DNA of 64,000 nucleotides. Origin: Hymenobacter lapidiphilus. GTDB lineage: Bacteria > Bacteroidota > Bacteroidia > Cytophagales > Hymenobacteraceae. The notes under the pieces were generated by a model. That model was not told where the DNA came from. It did no database searches and saw only the letters and a list, made by a program, of their open reading frames with translations. Position 1 is the first letter of the stretch; each line of letters starts with the position of its first letter. Below are positions 27,414 through 35,778 of this stretch, piece by piece. The position numbers were made by a program, and so were the translations under genes. The stretch lies in assembly GCF_013377885.1 (NCBI RefSeq), contig NZ_JABKAU010000009.1, forward strand, positions 1 to 64,000, given 5' to 3'.

Positions 27414-29258
27414 CTATTCGGCGGCCAGCAAATCGGCACTGCGCTTCACAAAGGCAGTTAGCGCCTCGCCTTTCAGCAGGCCCTGAGCCAGCAGTGCTAA
27501 GTCGAAGGCCTGGCGGGCCAGCTTGCTGCCGGCTTCGCCTTCGGCACTCAGCACGCGCTGCGTAACCGGGTGATTGGCGTTTACACTCACGGTGTAGGAG
27601 TCGGGCAGCGAGCCGAACATCTGCATGCCGCCACCGCCGCCGGTGCGCTGCATATCCTTCATGCGGCGCATAAACTCGGGCAGCGTGATGATGACGGGCG
27701 CATCCTGGGGCGAAAGCGCTTCTACCTGCACGTGCATATGGTCGTTGCTGATGGCCTGCTTGAACACGTCGGTCAGGCGGGTTTTGTCGTCGTCGCTCAG
27801 TACGCTTTCGGGCGCGTCGTCCTTCTCGATGAGTTTGCCGGTCGTTTCGGCGTCCACGCGCTTGAAAGTCGTTTTTTCGAGCTTCTGCTCCAGCTGGCCG
27901 ATGAAGTGCGAATCGAGCGGGCCGTCGAGCACCAGCACGTCGTAGCCACGCTCCTGAGCCGCCTGCACGAAGCCGTGCTGGGCCTCGGCATCGGTGGTGT
28001 AGAGGATAACCGTCTGCTCGTTCTTGTCCTTCTGGTTGGCCTGCACGAACTCCTGGTACTCGGGCAGCGTGAAGGCCTTGCCGGCTATGTTCTGCACCAG
28101 CACGAAATCCTTGGCCTTCTCGTAGAATTTCTCGTCCGAGAGCATGCCGTACTTCACGAACATGCCGATATCCGACCACTTCTGCTCGTAGCCCTCGCGG
28201 TCTTTGCGGAACAGCTCGGCCAGCTTGTCGGCTACCTTTTTGGTGATGTACTGGTTGATTTTGCGCACCGCGCCATCGGCCTGCAGGAAGCTGCGGCTCA
28301 CGTTGAGCGGGATGTCAGGTGAGTCAATCACGCCGTGCAGCAGCATCAGGAACTCGGGCACCACGTCCTTCACCTCATCGGTAATGAATACCTGGCGCGA
28401 GTAGAGCTGGATTTTATTGCGCTGCAGCTGCAACTCGTCCTTCACCTTCGGGAAGTAGAGAATACCCGTCAGGTTAAAGGGGTAATCGACGTTGAGGTGA
28501 ATCCAGAACAGGGGCGGCTCCGAGAACGGGTACAGCTCCTGGTAAAACTTCACGTAGTCCTCGTCGGTGAGGTCGGCAGGCTGCTTGGTCCAGATGGGTT
28601 TGATCTGGTTGATAACCTCCCCCTCGAACTCGATTTCGATGGGCAGGAATTTGCAGTACTTGGTGAGAATGCCCTTCAGGCGGGCTTCCTCCAGAAACTC
28701 GTCCGAATCGTCGGCGACGTGTAGTACCACGTCGCTACCGCGCTCGGCTTTGGCGTGTTCGCCCTCGGTTTCTTCTAGCGTAAACTCAGTGCTGCCGTCG
28801 CAGGTCCAGTGGGCCGTAGCGGTGTCGTCTTTGTACGATTTCGACCAGATTTCCACCTCCTTGGCCACCATGAAGGCCGAGTAGAAACCAAGACCAAACT
28901 GACCGATAATCTGGTCTTTCGCCTGGGCATCGGTTTCCTTGTACTTCTCCACGAACTCAGTGGCACCCGAAAAGGCAATCTGGTTGATGTACTTCTTTAT
29001 TTCCTCGGCCGTCATGCCCAGGCCGCGGTCAGAAATCGTGATTTTGCGGGCTTCCTTGTCAACGGTTACGCGCACCTTCAACTCGCCCAACTCGCCCTTG
29101 TACTCGCCCTGGCGGGCCAGGCTCTGGAGTTTCTGAGTGGCATCGACGGCGTTGCTGACCAGCTCGCGCAGGAATATCTCGTGGTCGGAGTAGAGAAATT
29201 TCTTGATGATAGGAAAGATGTTCTCGGTGTGAATCGAGATGCTGCCTTTCTCTTGCAT
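27414..29258 (-). CDS. htpG: Chaperone HtpG (Hsp90 family)
   Basis: A 614-residue ATP-dependent cytoplasmic chaperone. The N-terminal ATPase domain shows FLRELVSNAVDATQKL, ITISDRGLGMT and IGQFGLGFYSAFMVA; the middle domain has the catalytic-loop Arg in NVSRSFLQAD; the C-terminal dimerisation domain is present. The frame is open 22 codons further upstream, but the ATG at 29256-29258 gives the normal MQEKGSISIHTENIFPI start. It stands alone and has its own terminator. No CIRCE-like site was seen upstream. Confidence 0.97.
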   Translation of the reverse strand: MQEKGSISIHTENIFPIIKKFLYSDHEIFLRELVSNAVDATQKLQSLARQGEYKGELGELKVRVTVDKEARKITISDRGLGMTAEEIKKYINQIAFSGATEFVEKYKETDAQAKDQIIGQFGLGFYSAFMVAKEVEIWSKSYKDDTATAHWTCDGSTEFTLEETEGEHAKAERGSDVVLHVADDSDEFLEEARLKGILTKYCKFLPIEIEFEGEVINQIKPIWTKQPADLTDEDYVKFYQELYPFSEPPLFWIHLNVDYPFNLTGILYFPKVKDELQLQRNKIQLYSRQVFITDEVKDVVPEFLMLLHGVIDSPDIPLNVSRSFLQADGAVRKINQYITKKVADKLAELFRKDREGYEQKWSDIGMFVKYGMLSDEKFYEKAKDFVLVQNIAGKAFTLPEYQEFVQANQKDKNEQTVILYTTDAEAQHGFVQAAQERGYDVLVLDGPLDSHFIGQLEQKLEKTTFKRVDAETTGKLIEKDDAPESVLSDDDKTRLTDVFKQAISNDHMHVQVEALSPQDAPVIITLPEFMRRMKDMQRTGGGGGMQMFGSLPDSYTVSVNANHPVTQRVLSAEGEAGSKLARQAFDLALLAQGLLKGEALTAFVKRSADLLAAE

Positions 29259-29372
29259 AACAGAATCAGAAAAGGTGAGTGAAAACAAAAACCGGCCGTT
29301 TTGCCAGCCCCATAGGGCCGGCAACGGCGCGGAACGTTGGTTTCAAACCCTGTTCCAGTCTCCTCCCGGCTG

Positions 29373-29822
29373 TCAGTTTGACAGCGGCCGGCGCTGCTCG
29401 GTCCGGCCCCCGCCCCTACCCAGGTAGCCTTCGCCGGTTTGCCGGAGCCAGTCGAGGGCCATGGCGGCATCATCGAACACCTGCACTTCATAGGCAGGGG
29501 CCAGGCAGCTGGTAGCGGCCAGCAGGGCCTCATGCTGCCAATCTGCTTTAAATACCAGTGCCAGGTGCTGTAGCGGCAACGCGGCCAGCTTCACCAGCAA
29601 ATGGTATTCCGTCTGCGGCTGCCCCATCGACGACAGGTCGGGCATATACTGTAAGTCCAAGAGGCAGGCACGCACCCGTGGGCGGGCGGCGGCGTCCAGG
29701 AGATTTTGAAGAGCGGACGGAGCGCGGTGGGGTTGCGCTAAAAACTGCCACTGCGCATGCAGCAGGGTATCGTTTCGCTCGTATCTGACTACCAACGGGC
29801 TTTCCAGAGTTTCAACTTCCAT
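29373..29822 (-). CDS. Unknown small soluble protein
   Basis: A 149-residue protein that I do not recognise, using the ATG at 29820-29822; the frame is open 19 codons upstream. Alternating helices and strands (CLLDLQYMPDL, HLALVFKADWQ, YEVQVFDDAAMALDWL) look like a small alpha/beta fold of the STAS/SpoIIAA kind, which would suit a signalling partner role, but this is only a structural impression. No signal peptide. It lies upstream of htpG on the same strand, 114 bases away. The following gap to 30105 (283 bases) holds no gene that I can support. Confidence 0.55.
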   Translation of the reverse strand: MEVETLESPLVVRYERNDTLLHAQWQFLAQPHRAPSALQNLLDAAARPRVRACLLDLQYMPDLSSMGQPQTEYHLLVKLAALPLQHLALVFKADWQHEALLAATSCLAPAYEVQVFDDAAMALDWLRQTGEGYLGRGGGRTEQRRPLSN

Positions 29823-30105
29823 TACTTCCGCACGAGTAAACGTCTCTCCAACAACACATATATAAAATGCCGGATGCAATATTACGGCTGATGTGGCATA
29901 CTACAAATACAAATTTCTGATACCCTGCCTATTTGAGCAAAATACAACTATTCCCATTATGGGTTGGCGGCCTGAGGCAACATGATGTGCAAGTCATACT
30001 ACGTATAATGCAGTTAACGTCATTCTCATTTCACCCGGCCCGGCCGCACCGGCGGCGCGGGAGGTTGGTTTGCCGTACATTCAATTCTTCGTCCCACTAG
30101 TTCTA

Positions 30106-30444
30106 ATGTACAATCTTCGGTCCCGGCTGGCTACAGTGCTGCTCCTGTGCTTTGCACGGGTACTGGTACCCAATGCCTGGATTCTGGCGCTGCACGAGCA
30201 TCAGCACACGGTGGACGTTGCACTGGAAGCCGGTCCTAACATCCGCCAGGCCGACATCGTCAGCAGCCAGCATAAGCACTGCGCGGTCGACCATTTCTTC
30301 AACGCGGCCTTCCAGCCACCGGCTCCGCTGGTGCAACCGGTTCTGCCCGTGGCGTACCGATTGCCCCACTCGATAGCCGCCGCTTCGGTGTGGGACTCGG
30401 CCACTCGTATCACAGCCGACCTACGCGGCCCGCCTATGGCTTAA
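30106..30444 (+). CDS. Small secreted His/Cys-rich protein upstream of a TonB receptor
   Basis: A 112-residue protein with a hydrophobic N-terminus (about residues 8-26) that could be a signal peptide. The mature part has closely spaced metal-type ligands, HEHQH and later HKHC. I do not recognise the family. It precedes a TonB-dependent receptor by 219 bases on the same strand, which suggests a part in metal or metal-chelate handling; that is inference. A TTG start at 30070 is possible, but ATG at 30106 fits the hydrophobic segment better. Confidence 0.55.
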   Translation: MYNLRSRLATVLLLCFARVLVPNAWILALHEHQHTVDVALEAGPNIRQADIVSSQHKHCAVDHFFNAAFQPPAPLVQPVLPVAYRLPHSIAAASVWDSATRITADLRGPPMA

Positions 30445-30663
30445 CCCTTCGTAAGCTACGCTGCCCTGCTCTCTGCAGGAATCTGCTCCCGCCTTGTTCG
30501 AGCAGTGCTTATCAGAGCGTATCCGGGTCTCTTTCGCGGCACTAAGGGTGCGCAGGTCCATTCTTCTTCCTTTTTTGCTTGTTGAGGCGACCGGCCGATT
30601 ATTACGGCGGGCTGAGGCAGCCACGGTATTGTTGGCTGCCGGGCCTCTCCTATCTCCACTTTT

Positions 30664-33117
30664 ATGCTTCGCTTTTTTATCACGACGGGCTTTGCACTCG
30701 GCACTGGTCTGGCGGTGGCCCAAACCACCAACCAGGCACCGGCCGCAACGCGAGCCACGACCAGTGCCCCCGTAACCGGCCGCGTTACCGATGCAGCCAC
30801 CGGCCAGGCCATGCCCGGAGCCACGGTATACTTCCCCGACCTACGACAGGCAACTGCAACCGACGAAAACGGGCAGTTTAGTTTCGCTAACCTGCCCCGC
30901 GGACGGTTTCTAATGCAAGTCCGTTTCGTGGGGTACTCGACTGTGGCCCGTAACGTGGATACGGGCACGAGTACGGCCATTGATGTGGTGCTGGAGCCCA
31001 CGGCCACCGAAATCGGGCAGGTAGTGGTAACGGGCGTGTCGGCCAGCACCGAGCGGCGCCGCTCGCCCGTTCCCACCACGGTGGTTAGCCAGGTTCAGCT
31101 ACAGCAAAGTTCGGCCACCAACGCCGTGGATGCGCTGGCCCATGTGCCCGGCCTGAGCCAGATTACCACCGGTGTGGCCATCAGCAAGCCTATCATCCGG
31201 GGGCTGGGGGCCAACCGCGTTATCACCCTCAACAACGGCGCCAAGCAGGAAGGCCAGCAGTGGGGCGACGAGCACGGCATCGAAATCGACGAGTTTAGTA
31301 TCGACCGGGCCGAGATTATCAAGGGGCCGGGTTCGTTGCTGTATGGCTCCGACGGGCTGGCGGGCGTCATCAACTTCCTGCCGCCCGAGCCGGTGGCCGA
31401 GGGCCGGGTGCTGGGCGCGGCGGCCGCTACGTATCAAACCAACAACCAGCAGCAGGGCTACTCGCTCTGGAACGCGGGCAACCTCAACGGCTTCAACTGG
31501 CAGGTGCGCGGCTCGGGCAAGGTGGCCGGCAACTACCGCAATAAGCTCGACGGCCGGGTGTACAACTCGGGTGCGCGGGAGCTGAACGGTAGCGGCTACG
31601 TGGGCTTGAACAAAAGCTGGGGCTACTCGCACCTCACCTTCAACTCCTTCAACCAGCAGTTGGGCCTGATTGAGGGTGCCCGCGACTCGCTGACGGGCCG
31701 GTTTCTGAAGGGCGTGCCCACGCTGGATGGCGACGTGGCCGATGTGCCGGTAACCAGCGCCGACCTGCGCGGCTACGGCCTGGCCGTACCCCGCCAGCAA
31801 ATCAACCACCTGCGCATCGGCACCGACAACAGCTTTATACTGGGCCAGCACCGCCTCACGGCCAACCTGGGCTGGCAGCAGAACCTGCGCCGCGAGTTCG
31901 GTAACCCCGCCGACGCGGATGAAACCTCGCTCTTCTTCCAGCTGCGCACCGTAGACTATGCTCTGCGCTGGTTTCTGCCCGAAATGAACGGCTGGAACAC
32001 CACGTTTGGGGTAAGCGGGATGCAGCAGGAAAACCAGAACAAGGGCGTCGAGTTCCTGATTCCGGCCTACCGGCTGCTTGATGACGGCGTGTTCGGGGTA
32101 ACTAAAAAGACCTTCGGCCGGCTCGATGTGAGCGGGGGCCTGCGCTACGATTTGCGCCGCATTAAGGCCGACGCGCTGTATCTGAACGAAGAAGAGCAGC
32201 CAGTGCCCGCCGGACAGGGCGAAACGAAGTTCGGGGGCTTTACGAGCACTTTTCGCAACGTGAGCGGCAGCCTGGGCGGGGCTTACCTGCTGGGCGAAAA
32301 GCTGGTGCTGAAGGCCAACGCGGCCCGCGGCTTCCGGGCACCCAACATTGCCGAGCTGGGCTCGAACGGCAAGCACGAGGGCACGGTACGCTACGAAATC
32401 GGAGAGCCGGACCTGAAAGCCGAAACCAGCTTCCAGCTCGATGGCGGCCTGGCTTTCACTTCCGAGCACGTCGATCTGTCGGTCGATGTCTTCCGCAACC
32501 GCATCAGCAACTACATTTTCCCGCGCGTGCTGGGAGCGGCCGGCGGCGGCGACTCGCTGTCGGTGGAAGGCGACCAGGTGTTCCGTTACGGGCAGGGCGA
32601 TGCGCGGCTGGCCGGGGGCGAAATTAGCCTCGACCTGCACCCCCACCCGCTCGACTGGCTGCACTTCGAAAACTCGTTTTCGATGGTGCGGGCCGTGCAG
32701 CTCGACCAGCCCGCGGGCCAGCGCAACCTACCCTTCATTCCGGCCGACCGGTTTCAGTCGGAGTTGCGGGTGAGTTTTGCCAAGGTGGGCCGCTCGCGGC
32801 TGCGCAACCTGTACGCCCGCACGGCGCTGGAGCACAATTTCGCCCAAAACCGCGTTTTCTCGGCCTTTGAAACCGAAACCCGCACGCCGGGCTACACGCT
32901 GGTAAACCTGGGCCTGGGCTCCGACGTGGTATCGACCAAAGACCGCACGCTATTCTCGCTCTATCTCACGCTCAATAACGTGTTCGATGTGGCCTACCAG
33001 AACCACCTGAGCCGCCTCAAATACACCGACGTGAATTACGCCACCGGCCGGCAGGGCGTGTTTAACATGGGCCGCAACCTGAGCATGAAACTCATGGTAC
33101 CGTTGTCGTTTAAGTAG
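30664..33117 (+). CDS. TonB-dependent outer-membrane receptor
   Basis: An 817-residue receptor. A signal peptide (about residues 1-19) is followed by a carboxypeptidase-regulatory-like domain (about 38-118, with VTDAATGQAMPGATV). Then come the plug (about 130-235; KPIIRGLGANRVITLNNG, ERAEIIKGPGSLLYGSDG-type AEIIKGPGSLLYGSDGLAG) and a 22-strand barrel to the C-terminus. The plug carries an acidic/His stretch, QWGDEHGIEID, like metal-uptake receptors. With the His/Cys-rich neighbour this hints at a metal substrate, but substrate prediction is weak. It is not of the SusC type and has no SusD partner. Confidence 0.88.
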   Translation: MLRFFITTGFALGTGLAVAQTTNQAPAATRATTSAPVTGRVTDAATGQAMPGATVYFPDLRQATATDENGQFSFANLPRGRFLMQVRFVGYSTVARNVDTGTSTAIDVVLEPTATEIGQVVVTGVSASTERRRSPVPTTVVSQVQLQQSSATNAVDALAHVPGLSQITTGVAISKPIIRGLGANRVITLNNGAKQEGQQWGDEHGIEIDEFSIDRAEIIKGPGSLLYGSDGLAGVINFLPPEPVAEGRVLGAAAATYQTNNQQQGYSLWNAGNLNGFNWQVRGSGKVAGNYRNKLDGRVYNSGARELNGSGYVGLNKSWGYSHLTFNSFNQQLGLIEGARDSLTGRFLKGVPTLDGDVADVPVTSADLRGYGLAVPRQQINHLRIGTDNSFILGQHRLTANLGWQQNLRREFGNPADADETSLFFQLRTVDYALRWFLPEMNGWNTTFGVSGMQQENQNKGVEFLIPAYRLLDDGVFGVTKKTFGRLDVSGGLRYDLRRIKADALYLNEEEQPVPAGQGETKFGGFTSTFRNVSGSLGGAYLLGEKLVLKANAARGFRAPNIAELGSNGKHEGTVRYEIGEPDLKAETSFQLDGGLAFTSEHVDLSVDVFRNRISNYIFPRVLGAAGGGDSLSVEGDQVFRYGQGDARLAGGEISLDLHPHPLDWLHFENSFSMVRAVQLDQPAGQRNLPFIPADRFQSELRVSFAKVGRSRLRNLYARTALEHNFAQNRVFSAFETETRTPGYTLVNLGLGSDVVSTKDRTLFSLYLTLNNVFDVAYQNHLSRLKYTDVNYATGRQGVFNMGRNLSMKLMVPLSFK

Positions 33118-33225
33118 GGTTGCTTCTGCCTGGCAGGCCGATGTGCACGAAAGAATAATGGCCCGGATTATGACCGTTCGCAACGTGCCAACGTACTAGC
33201 AGCGAATTTCACTTTCGCCCTTCCC

Positions 33226-33606
33226 ATGAAAACGTTTCTAATACTAACCGCCTTTACCCTCACCCTGCTCGGAAGCCACGCTTCGCAGGCTCAGGTAGTC
33301 ACCGATTCGACCCAGCTGCGCCGCCAGATGCAGGAGCAGCGCACCATGGATGCCAAAGCTACTTTGGATGCCCAGAAGCAGCAAAGCTCCGCTACAAAGA
33401 GCAGCGTTAACGACTCTAAATCGCAGCTAAAAGACCAGAAGCAGGCTATGCGCGAGCAGCAGCGCCAGATGAAAGAACAGAAGATGGAGTTGAAGCGCCA
33501 GCGTGCCACTGCCAAGGAAGCCAGCCGCCAGGAAAGCGAAGCCAAAAAAGCCCTGCGCGATGAAAAGCGCCGGACCCGCGAGGCCAAAAAGGCCGGTAAC
33601 GTATAG
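33226..33606 (+). CDS. Secreted coiled-coil protein, Lys/Gln/Arg-rich
   Basis: A 126-residue protein. The signal peptide MKTFLILTAFTLTLLGSHASQAQ precedes a single, very polar helix rich in Lys, Gln, Arg and Glu to the end, probably a periplasmic coiled coil. No domain recognised. It is followed by a clear terminator and seems to be its own transcription unit. Confidence 0.65.
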   Translation: MKTFLILTAFTLTLLGSHASQAQVVTDSTQLRRQMQEQRTMDAKATLDAQKQQSSATKSSVNDSKSQLKDQKQAMREQQRQMKEQKMELKRQRATAKEASRQESEAKKALRDEKRRTREAKKAGNV

Positions 33607-33638
33607 CCCCGCGACATTCGGCCGACACCACTATGTAC

Positions 33639-33666
33639 AAAACTCCGGCCCCTGGTCGGAGTTTTT
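33639..33666 (+). terminator. Rho-independent terminator
   Basis: A 9-base stem (33639-33647 with 33657-33665) ending in a T run, 33 bases after the coiled-coil protein gene. Confidence 0.8.
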
Positions 33667-33705
33667 GCGTATCAGCAGTTCACACTTCACCCCAACCCGC
33701 TTCCT

Positions 33706-34155
33706 ATGGCCGCCAAACCGACCAAAAATACGCTCATGTTTTACCCCTGGCACCACTTCGTGCTGTTGCCGGCGGCCCTGATTCTGGCCATTTACGGCGT
33801 CCGGCGCTACCTGACGGTGGCCGGCGACGACTCCGAAATTTCACGCCTCTGGTTTACGGTGGCCGCGCTGGCCGTGGTGGGCCTCGGCGTGCTACTGATG
33901 CTGCGCCAACACTACGCCCTCACGCTCCAGGACCGGCTGTTGCGCCTAGAAGTGCGCCAGCGCTACTTCGAGGTAACTGGCCAAAGCCTGCGCCCGCTCG
34001 AAAGCCAGCTCAAGCTAGGCCAGATACTGGCCCTGCGCTTCGCCGGCGACGCCGAGCTAGCCGACCTCACCCAGGCCGCCATCCGCGAGAACCTGTCGTC
34101 GAAAGACATTCAGGCCCGCATCAAGGATTTCCACTTCGACGATATGCGGGTCTGA
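33706..34155 (+). CDS. DUF6526-type membrane protein
   Basis: A 149-residue protein with two membrane helices (about residues 18-36 and 48-66) and a soluble C-terminal helical domain. The order and the stretch HHFVLLPAALILAIYGVRR, then LQDRLLRLEVRQRYFEVTG, match the small family known as DUF6526. Function unknown. It stands alone between the terminator and the DUF4286 gene. Confidence 0.7.
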   Translation: MAAKPTKNTLMFYPWHHFVLLPAALILAIYGVRRYLTVAGDDSEISRLWFTVAALAVVGLGVLLMLRQHYALTLQDRLLRLEVRQRYFEVTGQSLRPLESQLKLGQILALRFAGDAELADLTQAAIRENLSSKDIQARIKDFHFDDMRV

Positions 34156-34187
34156 TGCGCAGGCGTTCAGAGTAGGCTTCGTCGCCT

Positions 34188-34195
34188 TAAATTTG
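34188..34195 (+). promoter_or_regulatory. -7 promoter box before the DUF4286 gene
   Basis: TAAATTTG fits TAnnTTTG exactly, 57 bases upstream of the start codon. No clear TTG box lies at the right distance. Confidence 0.4.
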
Positions 34196-34251
34196 CGCAG
34201 GAAGACCACTGCTCCGCTGAAGCCTTAGCTGTTTACCCCAACCACCCGTTT

Positions 34252-34551
34252 ATGATTCTTTACAACGTAACCACCAGCCTCGATCCGGAAATTGCCGAGC
34301 GGTGGCTGGCTTATATGCAGAACACGCACATGCCGGAGGTGATGGCCACCGGCTTTTTTCTCAAAAGCCAGCTCTGCCGCATGCTCGATGAGGAAGAGGG
34401 CGGCATTACCTACGCCTCGCAGTATTACGCCGTGAGCCTGGAGCAGCTCGAAGCTTACCAGGAAGTGGCCGCCCCCGCCCTCCGCGCCGACATGGACAAG
34501 CATTTTGGTGGTCGCTACGCCTCGTTCCGCACGATGCTGGAAGTGCTGTAA
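34252..34551 (+). CDS. DUF4286 family protein
   Basis: A 99-residue cytoplasmic protein of the DUF4286 family, recognised from MILYNVTTSLDPEIAERWLAYM, HMPEVMATGFF and the C-terminal FGGRYASFRTMLEVL. The fold is a ferredoxin-like dimeric barrel. Function is unknown. It converges with the acetyltransferase gene, with a long palindrome between them. Confidence 0.85.
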   Translation: MILYNVTTSLDPEIAERWLAYMQNTHMPEVMATGFFLKSQLCRMLDEEEGGITYASQYYAVSLEQLEAYQEVAAPALRADMDKHFGGRYASFRTMLEVL

Positions 34552-34600
34552 TGGGCTGATTTATTAGCTGCTAGTACGCTCTGTTTGAGCTACAGCCCGG

Positions 34601-34711
34601 TGTAGGGGCGGGGCTTGTCCCCGCCCGCCGTTAGGAGCCGTTGAACGGCCACGCTCGCGTACACTCTACGGACTCGTTCAACGGCGGGCGGGGACAAGCC
34701 CCGCCCCTACA
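34601..34711. repeat. GC-rich palindromic element, 32-base perfect arms
   Basis: Arms 34601-34632 and 34680-34711 are perfect inverted copies, with a 47-base centre that holds a further copy of the inner arm sequence. It lies between two convergent genes and may end transcription both ways. Confidence 0.85.
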
Positions 34712-34727
34712 GCGTACTGGCAGCACA

Positions 34728-35237
34728 TCAGGCAACTTCCCGCACGGCGGCCTCGATGGCCGGGTCGCAGGGGAATTGCTGGATTTGCTGGGCAGTGAGG
34801 GTACCGTTATGCCACTCCGGGTCGAGGGTAGCGCCCAGCTTCTGGTAGAAACCGATGGCTGGCTCGTTCCACTCCAGCACCTGCCAGCGCAGGCGGTGGG
34901 CCCCGCTGTGGCGGGCCTCTGCCACCACGGCCTCGAACAGCCGCCGGCCCAGGCCCGTGCCACGCATGGCTTCGGTTACCACCAAGTCTTCGAGAAACAG
35001 CATCCGGCCCTTCCAGGTCGAGTAGGCGGTGTAGTATAGCGCAATGCCCACAATCGGGCCTTCGGGCACTTCCAGGGCCACAAAGAAGCCAAAGATGGGC
35101 GCGGGCCCGAATCCGTCGCGCTGCATATCGGCCAGCGTATTCGTGACCTCCTGGGGGGCCTTCTCGTATTCGGCCAGCTCCTGAATCAGGGCCAGCACCT
35201 GCGGCAAATCGGCCTCCCGGCCCCGGCGAATAAACAT
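34728..35237 (-). CDS. GNAT N-acetyltransferase, diamine/spermidine type
   Basis: A 169-residue acetyl-CoA-dependent acetyltransferase. The acetyl-CoA loop is MRGTGLGRRL, with LEDLVVTEA before it and WNEPAIGFYQKLGA after, all in normal spacing. The start FIRRGREADLPQVLALIQELAEYEKAP and the sequence FLEDLVV resemble the SAT1/diamine acetyltransferase group, so a polyamine or small amine is the likely acceptor. Stand-alone gene. Confidence 0.87.
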   Translation of the reverse strand: MFIRRGREADLPQVLALIQELAEYEKAPQEVTNTLADMQRDGFGPAPIFGFFVALEVPEGPIVGIALYYTAYSTWKGRMLFLEDLVVTEAMRGTGLGRRLFEAVVAEARHSGAHRLRWQVLEWNEPAIGFYQKLGATLDPEWHNGTLTAQQIQQFPCDPAIEAAVREVA

Positions 35238-35357
35238 GGCGGTCTGGTGAGTAGTGAGTAGTGAGTAAGCTACGCGCCTTGAGCTATAGTAGGTACTCCC
35301 ATCAACTTTCCTGCTGGCTTTACGAGCAGCTCTTACTGAGCCTAAAGTAAGGCCCTG

Positions 35358-35405
35358 AACGCAGAAAGAGCAGCAGCCCGGTGGGGCTGCTGCTCTTTCT
35401 GCGTT
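35358..35405 (-). terminator. Strong terminator after the small lipoprotein gene
   Basis: A perfect 22-base stem (35358-35379 with 35384-35405) with a 4-base loop, 15 bases past the stop of the small lipoprotein gene. Confidence 0.85.
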
Positions 35406-35419
35406 AGAAAAACTGCCAG

Positions 35420-35638
35420 CTACATTACCGGCTGCATTTTCTTGATGGATTCGGTGGCGTTAACGGCATTGATTTCGCGGGTTTCATCAGTTTTACCACC
35501 CGTGGTATCGACCGGTGCGGGGTAAGACAACGGCGCAACGGTCATATCTTCCTGCCGCTCGTAGTCGGGGTTGCTACAGGAAGTAGCGGAGAGCAGCAGC
35601 GAACCGGCCAGCAGGCCGAGCAGGGACATTTTTTTCAT
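35420..35638 (-). CDS. Small lipoprotein
   Basis: A 72-residue lipoprotein using the ATG at 35636-35638: MKKMSLLGLLAGSLLLSATSC with the acylated Cys at residue 21. The short mature part is polar and probably unstructured. Function unknown. It has its own promoter-like box and a strong terminator. Confidence 0.65.
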   Translation of the reverse strand: MKKMSLLGLLAGSLLLSATSCSNPDYERQEDMTVAPLSYPAPVDTTGGKTDETREINAVNATESIKKMQPVM

Positions 35639-35681
35639 ATGGGAAAGCAAAAGACTAAGGCACTTACGCGGTTTGCAGCCG

Positions 35682-35689
35682 CAAAGATA
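35682..35689 (-). promoter_or_regulatory. -7 promoter box before the small lipoprotein gene
   Basis: On the minus strand, TATCTTTG fits TAnnTTTG exactly, 44 bases upstream of the start codon. No clear TTG is at the usual distance. Confidence 0.45.
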
Positions 35690-35778
35690 CGGCGGTTTGT
35701 GCTTAGTTAATAGTGCGTCGTGCTTGGGCAGTTTGAAACGCTACAAGCGCGAAGCACTATCAGCTAAACGCTAAAAAC

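Noticed and set aside
30106..33117. SusC/SusD-type glycan uptake locus
   Set aside because: The receptor lacks SusC length and no SusD-like lipoprotein follows.
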